Assembly (NCBI RefSeq): GCF_046298265.1 | Contig: NZ_JBKAHK010000002.1 | Coordinates: 124,001 to 188,000 of the forward strand | Origin: Gillisia xinjiangensis | GTDB taxonomy: Bacteria; Bacteroidota; Bacteroidia; Flavobacteriales; Flavobacteriaceae | Length of the DNA stretch: 64,000 nt | Reading direction: 5' to 3' | Shown here: piece by piece, positions 24,843-33,646 of the stretch | Layout of the letters: each line of letters opens with the position of its first letter | How positions within the stretch are numbered: position 1 is the stretch's first letter | The notes under the pieces: model-generated | Seen by the model: only the letters and a program-made list of their open reading frames with translations | Database searches by the model: none | What the model was told of the DNA's origin: nothing | Program-made: the position numbers and the translations under genes

Positions 24843-27251
24843 ATGAAAAATACCAAGCGATCAATAACTTTAAAGGTGCTCCTGGGATATTTACTTGTTG
24901 CCGCCCTGGCAGCTCTGGCAGTCTGGTTTATATACACCCAGGTGGTAAAGTTTTCCTCGCTGGCCCAGTCCGGGGAGCTTAACAACCAGCAACTGGTATT
25001 GGTAAGTGAAATAACCACTGAATTATCTGAAACAGAAAATATAGGAAGGCGCTTCATTCAGTCGGGAGACACTACAGATCTAAACAGGTATTCCGCACAA
25101 ATAGAGCTTGTTCAAAAAAATCTGGATTCCCTGAAGCAGACCTATACAGATAACATCATGCAAACTGAGCTGGACAGTATTTCTATACTGCTGTCACGAA
25201 AAAGTGAGAACCTCAAGGAACTGTTAAATCTTCGGTCCAGGGATAGAAATACCAGTTATTACCGGGAAGTAATTCAGGAATTACAAAAAGTGGATGCTTC
25301 TTTTAACGAGAACAATTATGAAAGGCGCTTTTCCAACCTGGAACCGCACCAAAGAAGCGTTTTAATTCGCCTGCTGGAATTTTCCAAGGAAGAGACACCC
25401 GGGCAATTATCAACCTTAAGCGCAGATTCCCTGGTGATTGCCGTGAAAAATGTTTTGAGCGAACTGGAAGCACAAAACCAGCAATTCCGTGAGGTAATCA
25501 ATAAAAAAGAAGATGAGTTGTTGGAGAATGATATGATCCTCAACGAACAACTAAGAAATTTGCTGAGCCTTATTGAACATCAGGAAAGACAAAATTCGCT
25601 TGCCAGGGTAGAAAATTCAGAAACCCTACTGAAGGAAGTATCCTCCATTATAATTTTTGTAGGAATAGCAAGTGTTTTGATCATTCTGTTCTTTCTTTTC
25701 CTAATTGTTCGCGATGTTTCAAAAAGTCAGCGGTATCGAATTCAGCTTGAAGAAGCCCAAAGTTTTACAGAATCATTGATGAAGCGAAGGGAACAATTCA
25801 TGGCAACCATTACCCACGACCTGCGCTCGCCGTTAAATACCGTAATTGGCTATACGGAATTGATGGGGAAATCTAATCTTAGCAATAAACAAAACCGATA
25901 CCTTTCCCATCTCCAAAAATCTTCAGAATACATACTTCATCTCGTGAATGATCTTTTAGATCTTTCAAAACTGGAGGCCGGAAAAATGCTTATTGAAAAG
26001 TTACCCTTCAATCCGAAGAATTTAGTGGAAGAAACCTTTTACAATACCATCCCTGAAAATGATAAGAAGTACTTAAAATTCAACTTTCTTGCTGAAGAAA
26101 ATACCGATTGCCAGGTAATAAGTGATCCTTTCAGGATAAAACAAATCCTTTCAAACCTAATCAACAACGCATATAAATTTACTGATGAGGGGGAAATTAC
26201 GGCTTCGCTATCCATGAGAAAGGAAATAGAGGATAGCTATTCCCTTGAAATTTCTATTAAAGATACCGGGATTGGGATCTCAAAAACAAAACAGGAGGAT
26301 ATCTTCGAGGAATTTTCCCAGGAACACGGGGAGATCGAGAAGAAATATGGCGGAACCGGATTGGGGCTTGCCATTACCAAACAAATTACCGATTTATTAA
26401 AGGGATCTATTCAACTGAAAAGTAAACCGGGAAAAGGAAGTGAATTCATCATTATAATTCCGGTAATAAAATTGAAGGAAGCAGAAAAACTTATCGAAAT
26501 TCCCGAAATATCCAAATTGAACCTCAGCGGAAAAAATATTTTGGTGGTAGACGATGAATCTTCTCAACTGGCGCTTTCCAAAGAGTTGATAAAATCTGTT
26601 GGGATGAATTGCGATACGGCAGCCGATGGAGCAGAAGCGCTCACTAAATTAGAAAGCAGGAAGTATGACCTTGTTTTAACCGATATTCAAATGCCAGAAG
26701 TAGATGGTTTCCAATTGGTAAAGGCAATAAAAGAAAGTCCCAAATATGCTCAAACCCCGGTACTTGCCGTTTCCGGAAGAACAAATGTAAGTTCTAATGC
26801 CTACTCCGCTGCAGGGTTTTCAGGGAACATAATAAAACCTTATAAACCTTCGGATTTACTATTGGAAATTGGTAAAATTCTTCATCTGGAATTAAAAAAC
26901 AACTATCCACACTTAAAGAAGGTGTCTTTGAATTCCAGCTATTCTTTGGACGAAATAGCATTGTTTGCGGGAGATGACCAGGAGGCATTGAATACGATCC
27001 TGAATGCTTTTATAAATAGCACTGTGATCAATTTAGAGGAAATAAAAAAGGCGGTGGAATATAAAGATCCGGAAAAGGCGGGCAATATAGCTCACCGAAT
27101 GCTTCCTATGTTCAAGCAACTTAAAACAAAGGGGATTATTGAAAAATTGCAACTTTTGGAAGATAAACAATTTGAGAAATGTAATTTCCCTGGACTATTA
27201 AATGAAATAAAAAGTTTACTTCAGGAACTGCAAAAAGAGATCACAGTTTAA
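24843..27251 (+). CDS. Hybrid sensor histidine kinase with receiver and Hpt domains
   Basis: An 802-residue inner-membrane phosphorelay protein. TM1 (about 12-31), a periplasmic helical region of about 235 residues, TM2 (about 268-288), HisKA with H325 in THDLRSPLN, an ATPase domain with NNAYKF (441-446), DTGIGI (474-479) and GTGLGLA (504-510), a receiver domain with VVDDE and phospho-acceptor D614 in LTDIQMP, and a C-terminal Hpt domain with H751 in AHRMLPMF. All relay sites are present. Its 3' end overlaps the convergent NtrC-type regulator by 11 bases, and that regulator is the natural candidate for the phosphoryl acceptor. The signal is unknown. Confidence 0.93.
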   Translation: MKNTKRSITLKVLLGYLLVAALAALAVWFIYTQVVKFSSLAQSGELNNQQLVLVSEITTELSETENIGRRFIQSGDTTDLNRYSAQIELVQKNLDSLKQTYTDNIMQTELDSISILLSRKSENLKELLNLRSRDRNTSYYREVIQELQKVDASFNENNYERRFSNLEPHQRSVLIRLLEFSKEETPGQLSTLSADSLVIAVKNVLSELEAQNQQFREVINKKEDELLENDMILNEQLRNLLSLIEHQERQNSLARVENSETLLKEVSSIIIFVGIASVLIILFFLFLIVRDVSKSQRYRIQLEEAQSFTESLMKRREQFMATITHDLRSPLNTVIGYTELMGKSNLSNKQNRYLSHLQKSSEYILHLVNDLLDLSKLEAGKMLIEKLPFNPKNLVEETFYNTIPENDKKYLKFNFLAEENTDCQVISDPFRIKQILSNLINNAYKFTDEGEITASLSMRKEIEDSYSLEISIKDTGIGISKTKQEDIFEEFSQEHGEIEKKYGGTGLGLAITKQITDLLKGSIQLKSKPGKGSEFIIIIPVIKLKEAEKLIEIPEISKLNLSGKNILVVDDESSQLALSKELIKSVGMNCDTAADGAEALTKLESRKYDLVLTDIQMPEVDGFQLVKAIKESPKYAQTPVLAVSGRTNVSSNAYSAAGFSGNIIKPYKPSDLLLEIGKILHLELKNNYPHLKKVSLNSSYSLDEIALFAGDDQEALNTILNAFINSTVINLEEIKKAVEYKDPEKAGNIAHRMLPMFKQLKTKGIIEKLQLLEDKQFEKCNFPGLLNEIKSLLQELQKEITV

Positions 27252-28602
27252 TATCGTATTGTTTTAACTTGTTATAGAGTGTTTTCCGGTCTATTGATAA
27301 GTACCTGGCTGCTTTACTTTTATTACCATTTGCTTTTTCCAGGGCATCCAGAATTAAGCTCTCCTCATTTTTACTTTTAAACAAATGATAGGAATCATCA
27401 GTTTTGGTTGCTGCAGCTATTTCGTAAGGAAGTACCTTTAAGGAAATAATAGAATCCTGGGTTAGTAAAACCGACCTTTTCACCATGTTTTTGAGCTCCC
27501 TAAGATTCCCCGGCCAACTGTAATTTTGAAAAGCCTCAATAGCCTCATCACTAAAGCCTATAACATCCTTTTCGAGTTCGGCATTGGCTTCATCCAGAAA
27601 ATATTCAGAAAATAACATTAAATCCTCTCGTCGTTCCCGCAATGCCGGGACCTGAATAGAAAATTCATTCAGCCTATGATAAAGATCTTCCCGGAAATTC
27701 CCTTCCTTCACCGCTTTAAAAAGATCTTCATTGGTGGCTGTAACCACCCGGATATCTACTTTAATTTCATTATTTCCGCCCACAGGTTTAATTTTTCGTT
27801 CCTGTAAGGCCCTTAACAACTGCACCTGAAGATCGTATCCCAAATTCCCAATTTCATCCAAAAACAGTGTCCCACCATTAGCTGCTTCAAAATGGCCGGT
27901 TTTATCCTGAATCGCTCCGGTAAAGGAACCTTTTAAATGGCCAAAAAATTCGCTGGAGGCAATTTCCCTGGGAATCGCACCACAATCTACAGCAATAAAA
28001 GGCTTGCCTCTCCTTTTGCTTTTATCGTGAATACTTTTTGCAACCTGTTCTTTTCCGGTTCCGCTTTCCCCCATGATCAATACAGACATGTTCGTGGGAG
28101 CAACCAAATCTATATAATCACTTAGTTTTCTTGCCGCATCACTCACTCCTTTTACAAATCCGGAAGAAATTAAGCCCTCCTTGGATTTTTCTTTCTCTTT
28201 TGATGTTGATTTAGGAGTGCTTATTTTTTCCGGCGCGACCGTGTCGGAACTGAGCGCATTTTTTATGGTTTGCAGGATCGCTTCAGGCTGAAATGGTTTT
28301 GAAACATAATCGAAAGCACCATTTTTCATCGCCTTAACCGCCATATTGATCTCGGCATAATTCGTCATTACAATTACCTGGGTATCTGGATATTTTTCTT
28401 TTACTTCCAGCAGAATCTCCAATCCGTCTTTATCTGGCAACCTCACATCGGTAAGGATCACCTCAAAGGATTGTGTCATCAATTTTTTAAAAGAATCACC
28501 GGCTGTAAAAGCAGTCTCAACCTTATAATCCCTTTTTTCAAAAAAGGTTTTAAGCATTGTAGCAAAGGCTACATCATCTTCAATTATAAGAATTGAGTTC
28601 AT
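27241..28602 (-). CDS. Sigma-54-dependent response regulator (NtrC family)
   Basis: A 453-residue activator: receiver domain with IEDD (7-10) and D52 in LTDVRLP, a Lys/Ser-rich linker (about 122-145), an AAA+ domain with Walker A GESGTGKE (178-185) and the sigma-54 contact loop GSFTGA (225-230), and a C-terminal Fis-type helix-turn-helix containing NKSKAARYLSIDRKTLYNKL. The ATG at 28602 is chosen; the ATG at 28632 adds ten residues ahead of the receiver that look non-native. It is convergent with the hybrid kinase. I did not find a convincing -24/-12 promoter beside it. Confidence 0.93.
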   Translation of the reverse strand: MNSILIIEDDVAFATMLKTFFEKRDYKVETAFTAGDSFKKLMTQSFEVILTDVRLPDKDGLEILLEVKEKYPDTQVIVMTNYAEINMAVKAMKNGAFDYVSKPFQPEAILQTIKNALSSDTVAPEKISTPKSTSKEKEKSKEGLISSGFVKGVSDAARKLSDYIDLVAPTNMSVLIMGESGTGKEQVAKSIHDKSKRRGKPFIAVDCGAIPREIASSEFFGHLKGSFTGAIQDKTGHFEAANGGTLFLDEIGNLGYDLQVQLLRALQERKIKPVGGNNEIKVDIRVVTATNEDLFKAVKEGNFREDLYHRLNEFSIQVPALRERREDLMLFSEYFLDEANAELEKDVIGFSDEAIEAFQNYSWPGNLRELKNMVKRSVLLTQDSIISLKVLPYEIAAATKTDDSYHLFKSKNEESLILDALEKANGNKSKAARYLSIDRKTLYNKLKQYDIKL

Positions 28603-28673
28603 AATCGTATTCGTATTTGCTGTAATTAACAAATTTACGAATTATGAACCTTTGGCGCCCCACTTATTAACAC

Positions 28674-28706
28674 AAAAAAAAGCTGCCAAATTTGACAGCC
28701 TTTTTT
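28674..28706 (-). terminator. Terminator after the small secreted protein gene
   Basis: An A-run, GCTG, CCAAATTTGA, CAGC and a T-run form a short imperfect stem. It lies 19 bases past the minus-strand stop codon. Confidence 0.65.
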
Positions 28707-28724
28707 CATTCTAAGAACGAAAGC

Positions 28725-29075
28725 TTAATAAGCCTCTTTCTGCTTATACTCTTTTTTTATCCAGTTACCTTCAGCATCTGCATAAACTTTTTTCTCTTCG
28801 CCGTTTACATCTAGTTTAATTTTGTAAACCTTTTTCCCTTCTTCTTCCTTAACCCAGACTTCTTTTGCAGTAGCTCCTGCAAAGTCTGTTTCAATTGCAA
28901 GTGTTATGGCGGCAGGAAGTTCGGCAACATCTAATTTTGTATACTCATCCTGTACCGCAACAGCAACTTCTACTTCGGTCAAAACCTCTGCCGAAGCTTC
29001 ATTTTCTTCCTGAGCCTGAGTGGTAGTTGCAAAAAATAATCCAATTGCGGCAAATGTTAATCCTAACTTTTTCAT
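28725..29075 (-). CDS. Small secreted PepSY-like/BLIP-like protein
   Basis: A 116-residue exported protein: signal peptide MKKLGLTFAAIGLFFATTTQA with cleavage before QEEN, then an acidic linker and a C-terminal half (about 60-110) with EVWVKEEEGKKVYKIKLDVNG, repeating strand patterns like PepSY or BLIP-type small periplasmic domains. No lipobox is present. It lies directly upstream of the NtrC-type regulator on the same strand, with a terminator between. Function is unknown. Confidence 0.6.
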   Translation of the reverse strand: MKKLGLTFAAIGLFFATTTQAQEENEASAEVLTEVEVAVAVQDEYTKLDVAELPAAITLAIETDFAGATAKEVWVKEEEGKKVYKIKLDVNGEEKKVYADAEGNWIKKEYKQKEAY

Positions 29076-29338
29076 AATCTTAAAATTTATAGTTATTATT
29101 TCTAATATTGGTTATTGTCCATAGAGGAAAGATTATGCCAAGGATATTGCAATTGATAAAACCGGGTGGAACCCTTATAAAAGGCGCATATTTAAATTCA
29201 TAAAACACTCATTAACAGAATATTATGTAGATTTTTAGAGGGATTTACAATTGGGATGTGGAAAAAATCCACATTTCTCATCTTTTAAATAGACTGGATC
29301 GATGCTTCTAAAAGATATTTCAGGAAAAACGAGACTTA

Positions 29339-29743
29339 TTACAAAGGAGGCTTTTGCCTGGTTATCTTTTTTTCTGATTTTATCTTCTTGGAACGCAATC
29401 GCTTTAATTTTGAAGCTTTGGTTGGTCGGGTCTTTTTTCTGGGTTTTTCCTTTTTGAGGGCCTTTTTAATCAGTTGAAGGAAACGGATGGTTACCAATTC
29501 TTTGTTTTTATGCTGACTCCGGGTTTCTCCACTTTCCAGAATAATTTCTCCAGAGTTCGTAATTCTTGAAGCAAGTTTTATTGAAATTCTGGATTTTTCT
29601 TCTTCGGAAAGCGCGTGGGAATTCTCAAGATTAAAATTCAGGATGATTTTTGATGCGGTTTTATTAACATGTTGTCCACCCGGGCCTGAGCTTTTAACGG
29701 CTTTAAAAATCAATTCTGCTTTAAGGGCTTCATAATCGGGCAT
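29339..29743 (-). CDS. arfB: Alternative ribosome-rescue factor ArfB (YaeJ-type peptidyl-tRNA hydrolase)
   Basis: Hydrolyses peptidyl-tRNA on ribosomes stalled without a stop codon. The 134-residue protein has the class-I release-factor GGQ domain (SSGPGGQHVNKT, near 18-29) and a long Lys/Arg-rich tail (about 95-134) that enters the mRNA channel. It lacks codon-recognition domains, as ArfB does. It starts 3 bases after the DUF4301 stop and is the last gene in that operon. Confidence 0.92.
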   Translation of the reverse strand: MPDYEALKAELIFKAVKSSGPGGQHVNKTASKIILNFNLENSHALSEEEKSRISIKLASRITNSGEIILESGETRSQHKNKELVTIRFLQLIKKALKKEKPRKKTRPTKASKLKRLRSKKIKSEKKITRQKPPL

Positions 29744-29746
29744 GTC

Positions 29747-31300
29747 CTATTTTACTTGATGGGAGTGTTTCAAAAGATCAGTAACTTTTTTTACCGGATT
29801 AAAAGTAGATACAGGAACTTCCACAAAAACGGTATTCCATTTTGCCATTGCACCGTTCCAAAGTCCGGGCAATTCGAGTGCTTTTAAAGGCTTTCCGTCC
29901 TTATTTTTTTTAGCGATAAAACTCGTTGCAGGATCTACAAATTCGTTTAGGTCAAAAGAGGTTCCCTCATGATTTTTTAACCCACAAACAATATCTACAG
30001 GATTAAAATGAGTTGCGTTTTCCGCGATCTTTTTTTGATCGGGATTGTTTTTATCTATTTGGGCTCCTTCAATAATTTGCAGGGAACTTTCTCCATTTTC
30101 CATTTTTACAAGAAAAGGGCCTCCCCCGGGTTCCCCTTCATTTTTTACCATTCCGCAAACCCGCAGTGGACGATTCAGTTTTTCTTTTAGATATTGAAGT
30201 TTTTGCTCTTCTGAAAGCCCTTCAAAGTCGGACTTAAATCCGAGAAACAACTCATTTTTCAGAAATTCTGAAATTTCCCTGATAAGCGCTTCTGAAGAAT
30301 TTTTGGTTTCAAGATCTTTCAAAAATTTAAAACAGCGTTCCTGAAGTTTTAGCAGCTTGCCCGCAAGTACTTTTTTATATTTCGCAACTTCCTCCACCTG
30401 AGTTTCTATCACTACATTGTCTATATTTTTAATAAAAACAACAACTGCCTTGAGCTCATTCAGGTTATTGATTAATGCCCCATGTCCACCAGGCCTGAAA
30501 AATAATTTCCCTTCTTCAGTCCTGAAGGGTTCATTTGAATCGTCAACCGCTATAGTATCGGTTTTAGGATTTTGATACGAATAGGTTATTTCAAATTTAA
30601 CCTGAGCCTTTTGAGCTATTCTTTTTTTAATTGAATCAAATTCAGCTTCAAATTTCTCCTTATGACCTTCAGAAACTGTAAAGTGTAGTTTTGCAATCCC
30701 ATCAATGGCTGCATATTTTGAAGATTCAATTAAATGCTCTTCAAAAGCTGTGGCAACATGATCGCCATAGTCATGAAAAGGCACCAGGCCTTTTGGATAG
30801 TCGCTTAAATTAAGACCGGGAGCATATAATATAGTACGAACCAGGGTGTATTTTTTTGCATCATCAGAAAGGCTATGAAATCCCGGCTGACTTTCTATGG
30901 CATTATTCACCGCTCTTTTATAAAATGGCAGTTTTTCCATTTCGGAAAAAAATCGGTTTAAATTTTCATTTTTATGCTGGGATAAAAAATTTGAAATCGA
31001 TTCTTTTTCAGCATCAAATTCTTCCAAAAACTTGTGCAGATCTTTGAACATTCGGGTTGCAGCTCCCGAAGCAGGTATAAATTTTATTATATCAAAATCA
31101 AACTTTTTAGCATCGTAATATGTTGCAAGGTCATTTATTTGAGCTTCAGAAAATTGCTGAATTCCGTTTCCAACAGTTGCGGCTGCAAGTATATTTACAG
31201 AAATATTTCCTCTTTCAAAAATCCTTAATTGCTCCTCAACTTTTCCCTCTGTTAATCCTTTATCTTCAATTTGTTTTAAGTCTTCTTCTCTGGTAATCAC
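29747..31300 (-). CDS. DUF4301 protein (nucleotidyltransferase-like)
   Basis: A 517-residue cytoplasmic protein of DUF4301. Near residue 75 IKFIPASGAATRMFKDL resembles the N-terminal glycine-rich loop of sugar-nucleotide transferases, with ASGAATRMF in the place of GGxGTRL. Other conserved stretches are FRPGGHGALI, KNEGEPGGGPF and VDIVCGLKNHEG. No signal or membrane segment is seen. It overlaps the NadR-like gene by 4 bases, so it belongs to the operon with nadR, pnuC and the thiamine-binding gene. The reaction is unknown. Confidence 0.75.
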   Translation of the reverse strand: MITREEDLKQIEDKGLTEGKVEEQLRIFERGNISVNILAAATVGNGIQQFSEAQINDLATYYDAKKFDFDIIKFIPASGAATRMFKDLHKFLEEFDAEKESISNFLSQHKNENLNRFFSEMEKLPFYKRAVNNAIESQPGFHSLSDDAKKYTLVRTILYAPGLNLSDYPKGLVPFHDYGDHVATAFEEHLIESSKYAAIDGIAKLHFTVSEGHKEKFEAEFDSIKKRIAQKAQVKFEITYSYQNPKTDTIAVDDSNEPFRTEEGKLFFRPGGHGALINNLNELKAVVVFIKNIDNVVIETQVEEVAKYKKVLAGKLLKLQERCFKFLKDLETKNSSEALIREISEFLKNELFLGFKSDFEGLSEEQKLQYLKEKLNRPLRVCGMVKNEGEPGGGPFLVKMENGESSLQIIEGAQIDKNNPDQKKIAENATHFNPVDIVCGLKNHEGTSFDLNEFVDPATSFIAKKNKDGKPLKALELPGLWNGAMAKWNTVFVEVPVSTFNPVKKVTDLLKHSHQVK

Positions 31301-31866
31301 TTTTCTCGTTTTAATAGTTCATCAATCGCAGAAACGGCCGTTTCAAAGCGTTCATTCTCATTCCCCGTTAAAGTAATATAGGGTCTTCTATTAAGCTGTA
31401 GGGTGCTTTTAAATTTTTTGAACATTCCTTCTCTGTCATCAGGTTTATCCCTCAAATCGTCTGGAATCCACTGGTTGTCAATATTAGTTAAAAAGTAGAT
31501 GTCGTACCAATTGTTTAACGCAGCTTTAAGAAGCCAGGGGTTGCAGTAGCCATGGTAATATGCTTCAGAATAAACTTTTAATTCCAGTAGATCTGTATCA
31601 CAAAAAAGAATTTTATCAGCGATTTTCGCCTGCTTATTTTCCCGCTTCATCTGGCCCTTTGCAATTGGAACAAGATCCTGTGGTTCACAGGTTTTCTTTT
31701 CCTTATCCCATTTTCGCTGAAGATAATCCCGCATATATTCCGGAACCCAGGCGGTCTCATAGTGCTTTGCAAGCCTTTCGGCCAATGTGGTTTTCCAGGT
31801 TGATTCTGGTCCAAAGAGAACTGCTTTCAGACAGTTTGCAGGTTCTTGTTTAAGCTTTTCTTCCAT
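31297..31866 (-). CDS. NadR-like P-loop kinase (nicotinamide riboside kinase type)
   Basis: A 189-residue P-loop protein resembling the C-terminal ribosylnicotinamide-kinase domain of NadR: LFGPESTWKTTLAERLAKHY at the N-terminus, then VPEYMRDYL, FCDTDLLE (Walker B-like Asp) and IPDDLRDKPDDRE (lid). The Walker A loop reads GPESTWKT, with Trp where the invariant glycine before Lys is expected. The gene overlaps pnuC by 40 bases and DUF4301 by 4. Nicotinamide riboside is the family substrate; given the thiamine-binding gene in the operon, a thiamine-kinase role is an alternative. Confidence 0.8.
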   Translation of the reverse strand: MEEKLKQEPANCLKAVLFGPESTWKTTLAERLAKHYETAWVPEYMRDYLQRKWDKEKKTCEPQDLVPIAKGQMKRENKQAKIADKILFCDTDLLELKVYSEAYYHGYCNPWLLKAALNNWYDIYFLTNIDNQWIPDDLRDKPDDREGMFKKFKSTLQLNRRPYITLTGNENERFETAVSAIDELLKREK

Positions 31867-32459
31867 GCGAAATAACCGTAAAAGGCGATAATTGTAAATA
31901 AAAAGTATTGAAAACTCGTGAGGGTCAACCCTTTATAGAAATATAAAGGTACAGAGATTAAATCTCCTATGATCCAGAAGATCCAGTTTTCCAGTTTTTT
32001 CTTTGCCATAAGGAACATTCCAACGAAAAATATAGCCGTGGTGAAAGTGTCCAGATATGCAGTCCAGTCTGTCCATTTATCAAAGTAATTATAAACTCCA
32101 TAAACAAAAAGCAAGGTTCCCAAAAACAACCAAACCGCATTTAAATGTTCTTTTTTAGTCATAGTGGTTACCGGCGTAAAATGGATGGCATCCACTTTTC
32201 GTGTCCAAATATACCAGCCGTAGATACTCATTGCAAAATAATAGGCATTAATCATCATATCTCCCAATAGTCCCCATTGCCAAAGCAGGTAGACAAATAT
32301 CAATGTGCTGATGATCCCGGTTGGATATACCAGTATATTTTCCTGTTTAGAAAACCAAACCGATAAAAACCCAAAGATTACCGCAATTATCTCCAGTATA
32401 ATAAATAGGGTCCTGTAACCATAATACTGTTCAAAAAAGAAATCAAAAATCGGCTGCAT
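31827..32459 (-). CDS. pnuC: PnuC-family vitamin transporter
   Basis: A 210-residue inner-membrane transporter with seven hydrophobic segments and the PnuC signature: WFSKQENILVYPTGIISTLIFVYLLW near the N-terminus and NWIFWIIGDLISVPLYFYKGL near the C-terminus. PnuC proteins move nicotinamide riboside by facilitated diffusion, trapped by a kinase; the closely related PnuT moves thiamine. The NadR-like kinase downstream favours nicotinamide riboside, while the thiamine-binding gene directly upstream (17-base overlap) favours thiamine. I cannot decide between them from sequence. Confidence 0.9.
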   Translation of the reverse strand: MQPIFDFFFEQYYGYRTLFIILEIIAVIFGFLSVWFSKQENILVYPTGIISTLIFVYLLWQWGLLGDMMINAYYFAMSIYGWYIWTRKVDAIHFTPVTTMTKKEHLNAVWLFLGTLLFVYGVYNYFDKWTDWTAYLDTFTTAIFFVGMFLMAKKKLENWIFWIIGDLISVPLYFYKGLTLTSFQYFLFTIIAFYGYFAWKKSLNKNLQTV

Positions 32460-32703
32460 AGTCGCTACGATCAGATTTTACGATTTTTATATATATCAAT
32501 CCACGGTCTATGGCCTCAAAGGCTGTTTTTATTTCCTTGTTAAGAACTTTCATAACCTCATCGTAATCGCCATAAACCTGGGTGCTTAAAGGATTTTCTT
32601 TTACGATTAATCCTGAATTCCGCATTTGTTTGATAAAGTTGATAATTGCTGGTTCGTAATTATCCTGAATAGGTGTAAGGGTAAGTTCTACTGAAATTTT
32701 CAT
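32443..32703 (-). CDS. Thiamine-binding protein (MTH1187/YkoF family)
   Basis: An 86-residue ferredoxin-like protein of the MTH1187/YkoF family, whose members bind thiamine or its hydroxymethylpyrimidine part. MKISVELTLTPIQDNYEPAIINFI and the MRNSGLIVKENPLSTQVYGDYDEVM core match the family. There is no signal peptide, so it acts in the cytoplasm. It is the first gene of the operon and overlaps pnuC by 17 bases. No TPP riboswitch is seen upstream; the interspersed repeat at 32779-32941 fills that space. Confidence 0.8.
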   Translation of the reverse strand: MKISVELTLTPIQDNYEPAIINFIKQMRNSGLIVKENPLSTQVYGDYDEVMKVLNKEIKTAFEAIDRGLIYIKIVKSDRSDYAADF

Positions 32704-32778
32704 TTAATAATGGAATTAGCAAATTATACACGAATGTTTTAATTGTTATCAAAGTTAGGAATTTGAAGTTGAAGTTTT

Positions 32779-32941
32779 GTCATTCTGAACGAGCTTGTTT
32801 AGGACTGTCCTTGCGAAGGAGGCTTTGGGCCGACTGAAGCAATCTAATGTAGGGCGGAGTGATCAAGTTTAAGAACGTTTATGCCTTTGGTGACCCGTCC
32901 AATGAGAACGCAGGATTCTTCGCTATCGCTCAGATTGACAG
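32779..32941. repeat. Interspersed repeat with inverted ends (GTCATTCTGAACGAG type)
   Basis: The unit opens with GTCATTCTGAACGAGC (32779-32794) and closes with CGCTCAGATTGACAG (32927-32941), imperfect inverted repeats of one another. Internal text such as GACTGAAGCAATCTA and GGATTCTTCGC is the pattern I associate with abundant repeats in Flavobacteriaceae. It fills most of the gap between two minus-strand genes, and its right end overlaps the last codons and stop of the GGGPS gene. Confidence 0.7.
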
Positions 32942-33646
32942 ACCATACTGTTCAAAAGCAGTCCCAATCACCACCATATCGGCACCCGCATCATACGATT
33001 TCATGAGTCGCTGTTGTGTGCGGATGCCGCCACCCACTATCAACGGAATATTTATCGCATCCTTAACCGCCGATATAATTTCTTCGGAAACAGCAATTTG
33101 AGCGCCACTGCCCGCTTCCAGATAAATGAGCTTTTTCCCGGAGAACTGACCTGCCAATGCAGTATTGATAATAAGATCTACCTGATTTTGTGGAATAGGC
33201 AGGGTTTGGCTGATGCGGTGTACGGCACATTGATTACCACCATCAATAAGAATATATCCCGTTGGGATTATTTCCAGGGTTGAATTCCGAAGTTTTTCTA
33301 CTGATTTTACCTGCTGTTCAATTAAATACTCAGGGTTTCTGCCGGAGATCAAACTTAAAAACAATAAGGCATCGGCTTGTTCTGTTATCTGGGTGTGATC
33401 TCCCGGAAATAAAACCACGGGCAAATCTGAAAACAGCTTAATTGCCCGAACACTTTTTTGCGTTTTATCAGGGGCTACCGTACTTCCCCCAACAAAAATA
33501 TGGGTGGTATCACCAGGTAATCCGGATAAAAAGCATTCTGCTTCAGATTCGAGGAATTTATCAGGATCTATAAGTACCGCCAGTTGTTTTTCTCCTCTTT
33601 CAGCAGAAAGATCCAAAGTTGTATAGATTGAAGAAGTGAGGATCAT
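32930..33646 (-). CDS. Geranylgeranylglyceryl-phosphate synthase (bacterial type)
   Basis: A 238-residue TIM-barrel protein of the PcrB/GGGP synthase family, which joins a prenyl diphosphate to glycerol-1-phosphate. Visible marks are AVLIDPDKF, HIFVGGSTVAPD, VVLFPGDHTQI, YLEAGSGA and the phosphate-binding IVGGGIRT...GADMVVIGTAFE. Bacteroidota members are known to use long prenyl donors, and their ether-lipid role is unclear. It overlaps the phosphopantetheinyl transferase by 4 bases. Its stop codon and final residues lie in the inverted end of the neighbouring repeat. Confidence 0.88.
   Translation of the reverse strand: MILTSSIYTTLDLSAERGEKQLAVLIDPDKFLESEAECFLSGLPGDTTHIFVGGSTVAPDKTQKSVRAIKLFSDLPVVLFPGDHTQITEQADALLFLSLISGRNPEYLIEQQVKSVEKLRNSTLEIIPTGYILIDGGNQCAVHRISQTLPIPQNQVDLIINTALAGQFSGKKLIYLEAGSGAQIAVSEEIISAVKDAINIPLIVGGGIRTQQRLMKSYDAGADMVVIGTAFEQYGLSI

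Noticed and set aside
24843..24843. A promoter for the hybrid kinase within 24800-24842.
   Set aside because: TTG and TA-rich strings occur but none fits the TTG-N19-21-TAnnTTTG spacing.
28640..28670. TTGGCGCCCCACTTAT as a sigma-54 promoter near the NtrC-type regulator.
   Set aside because: The -12 TTGC element is missing and the spacing is wrong.
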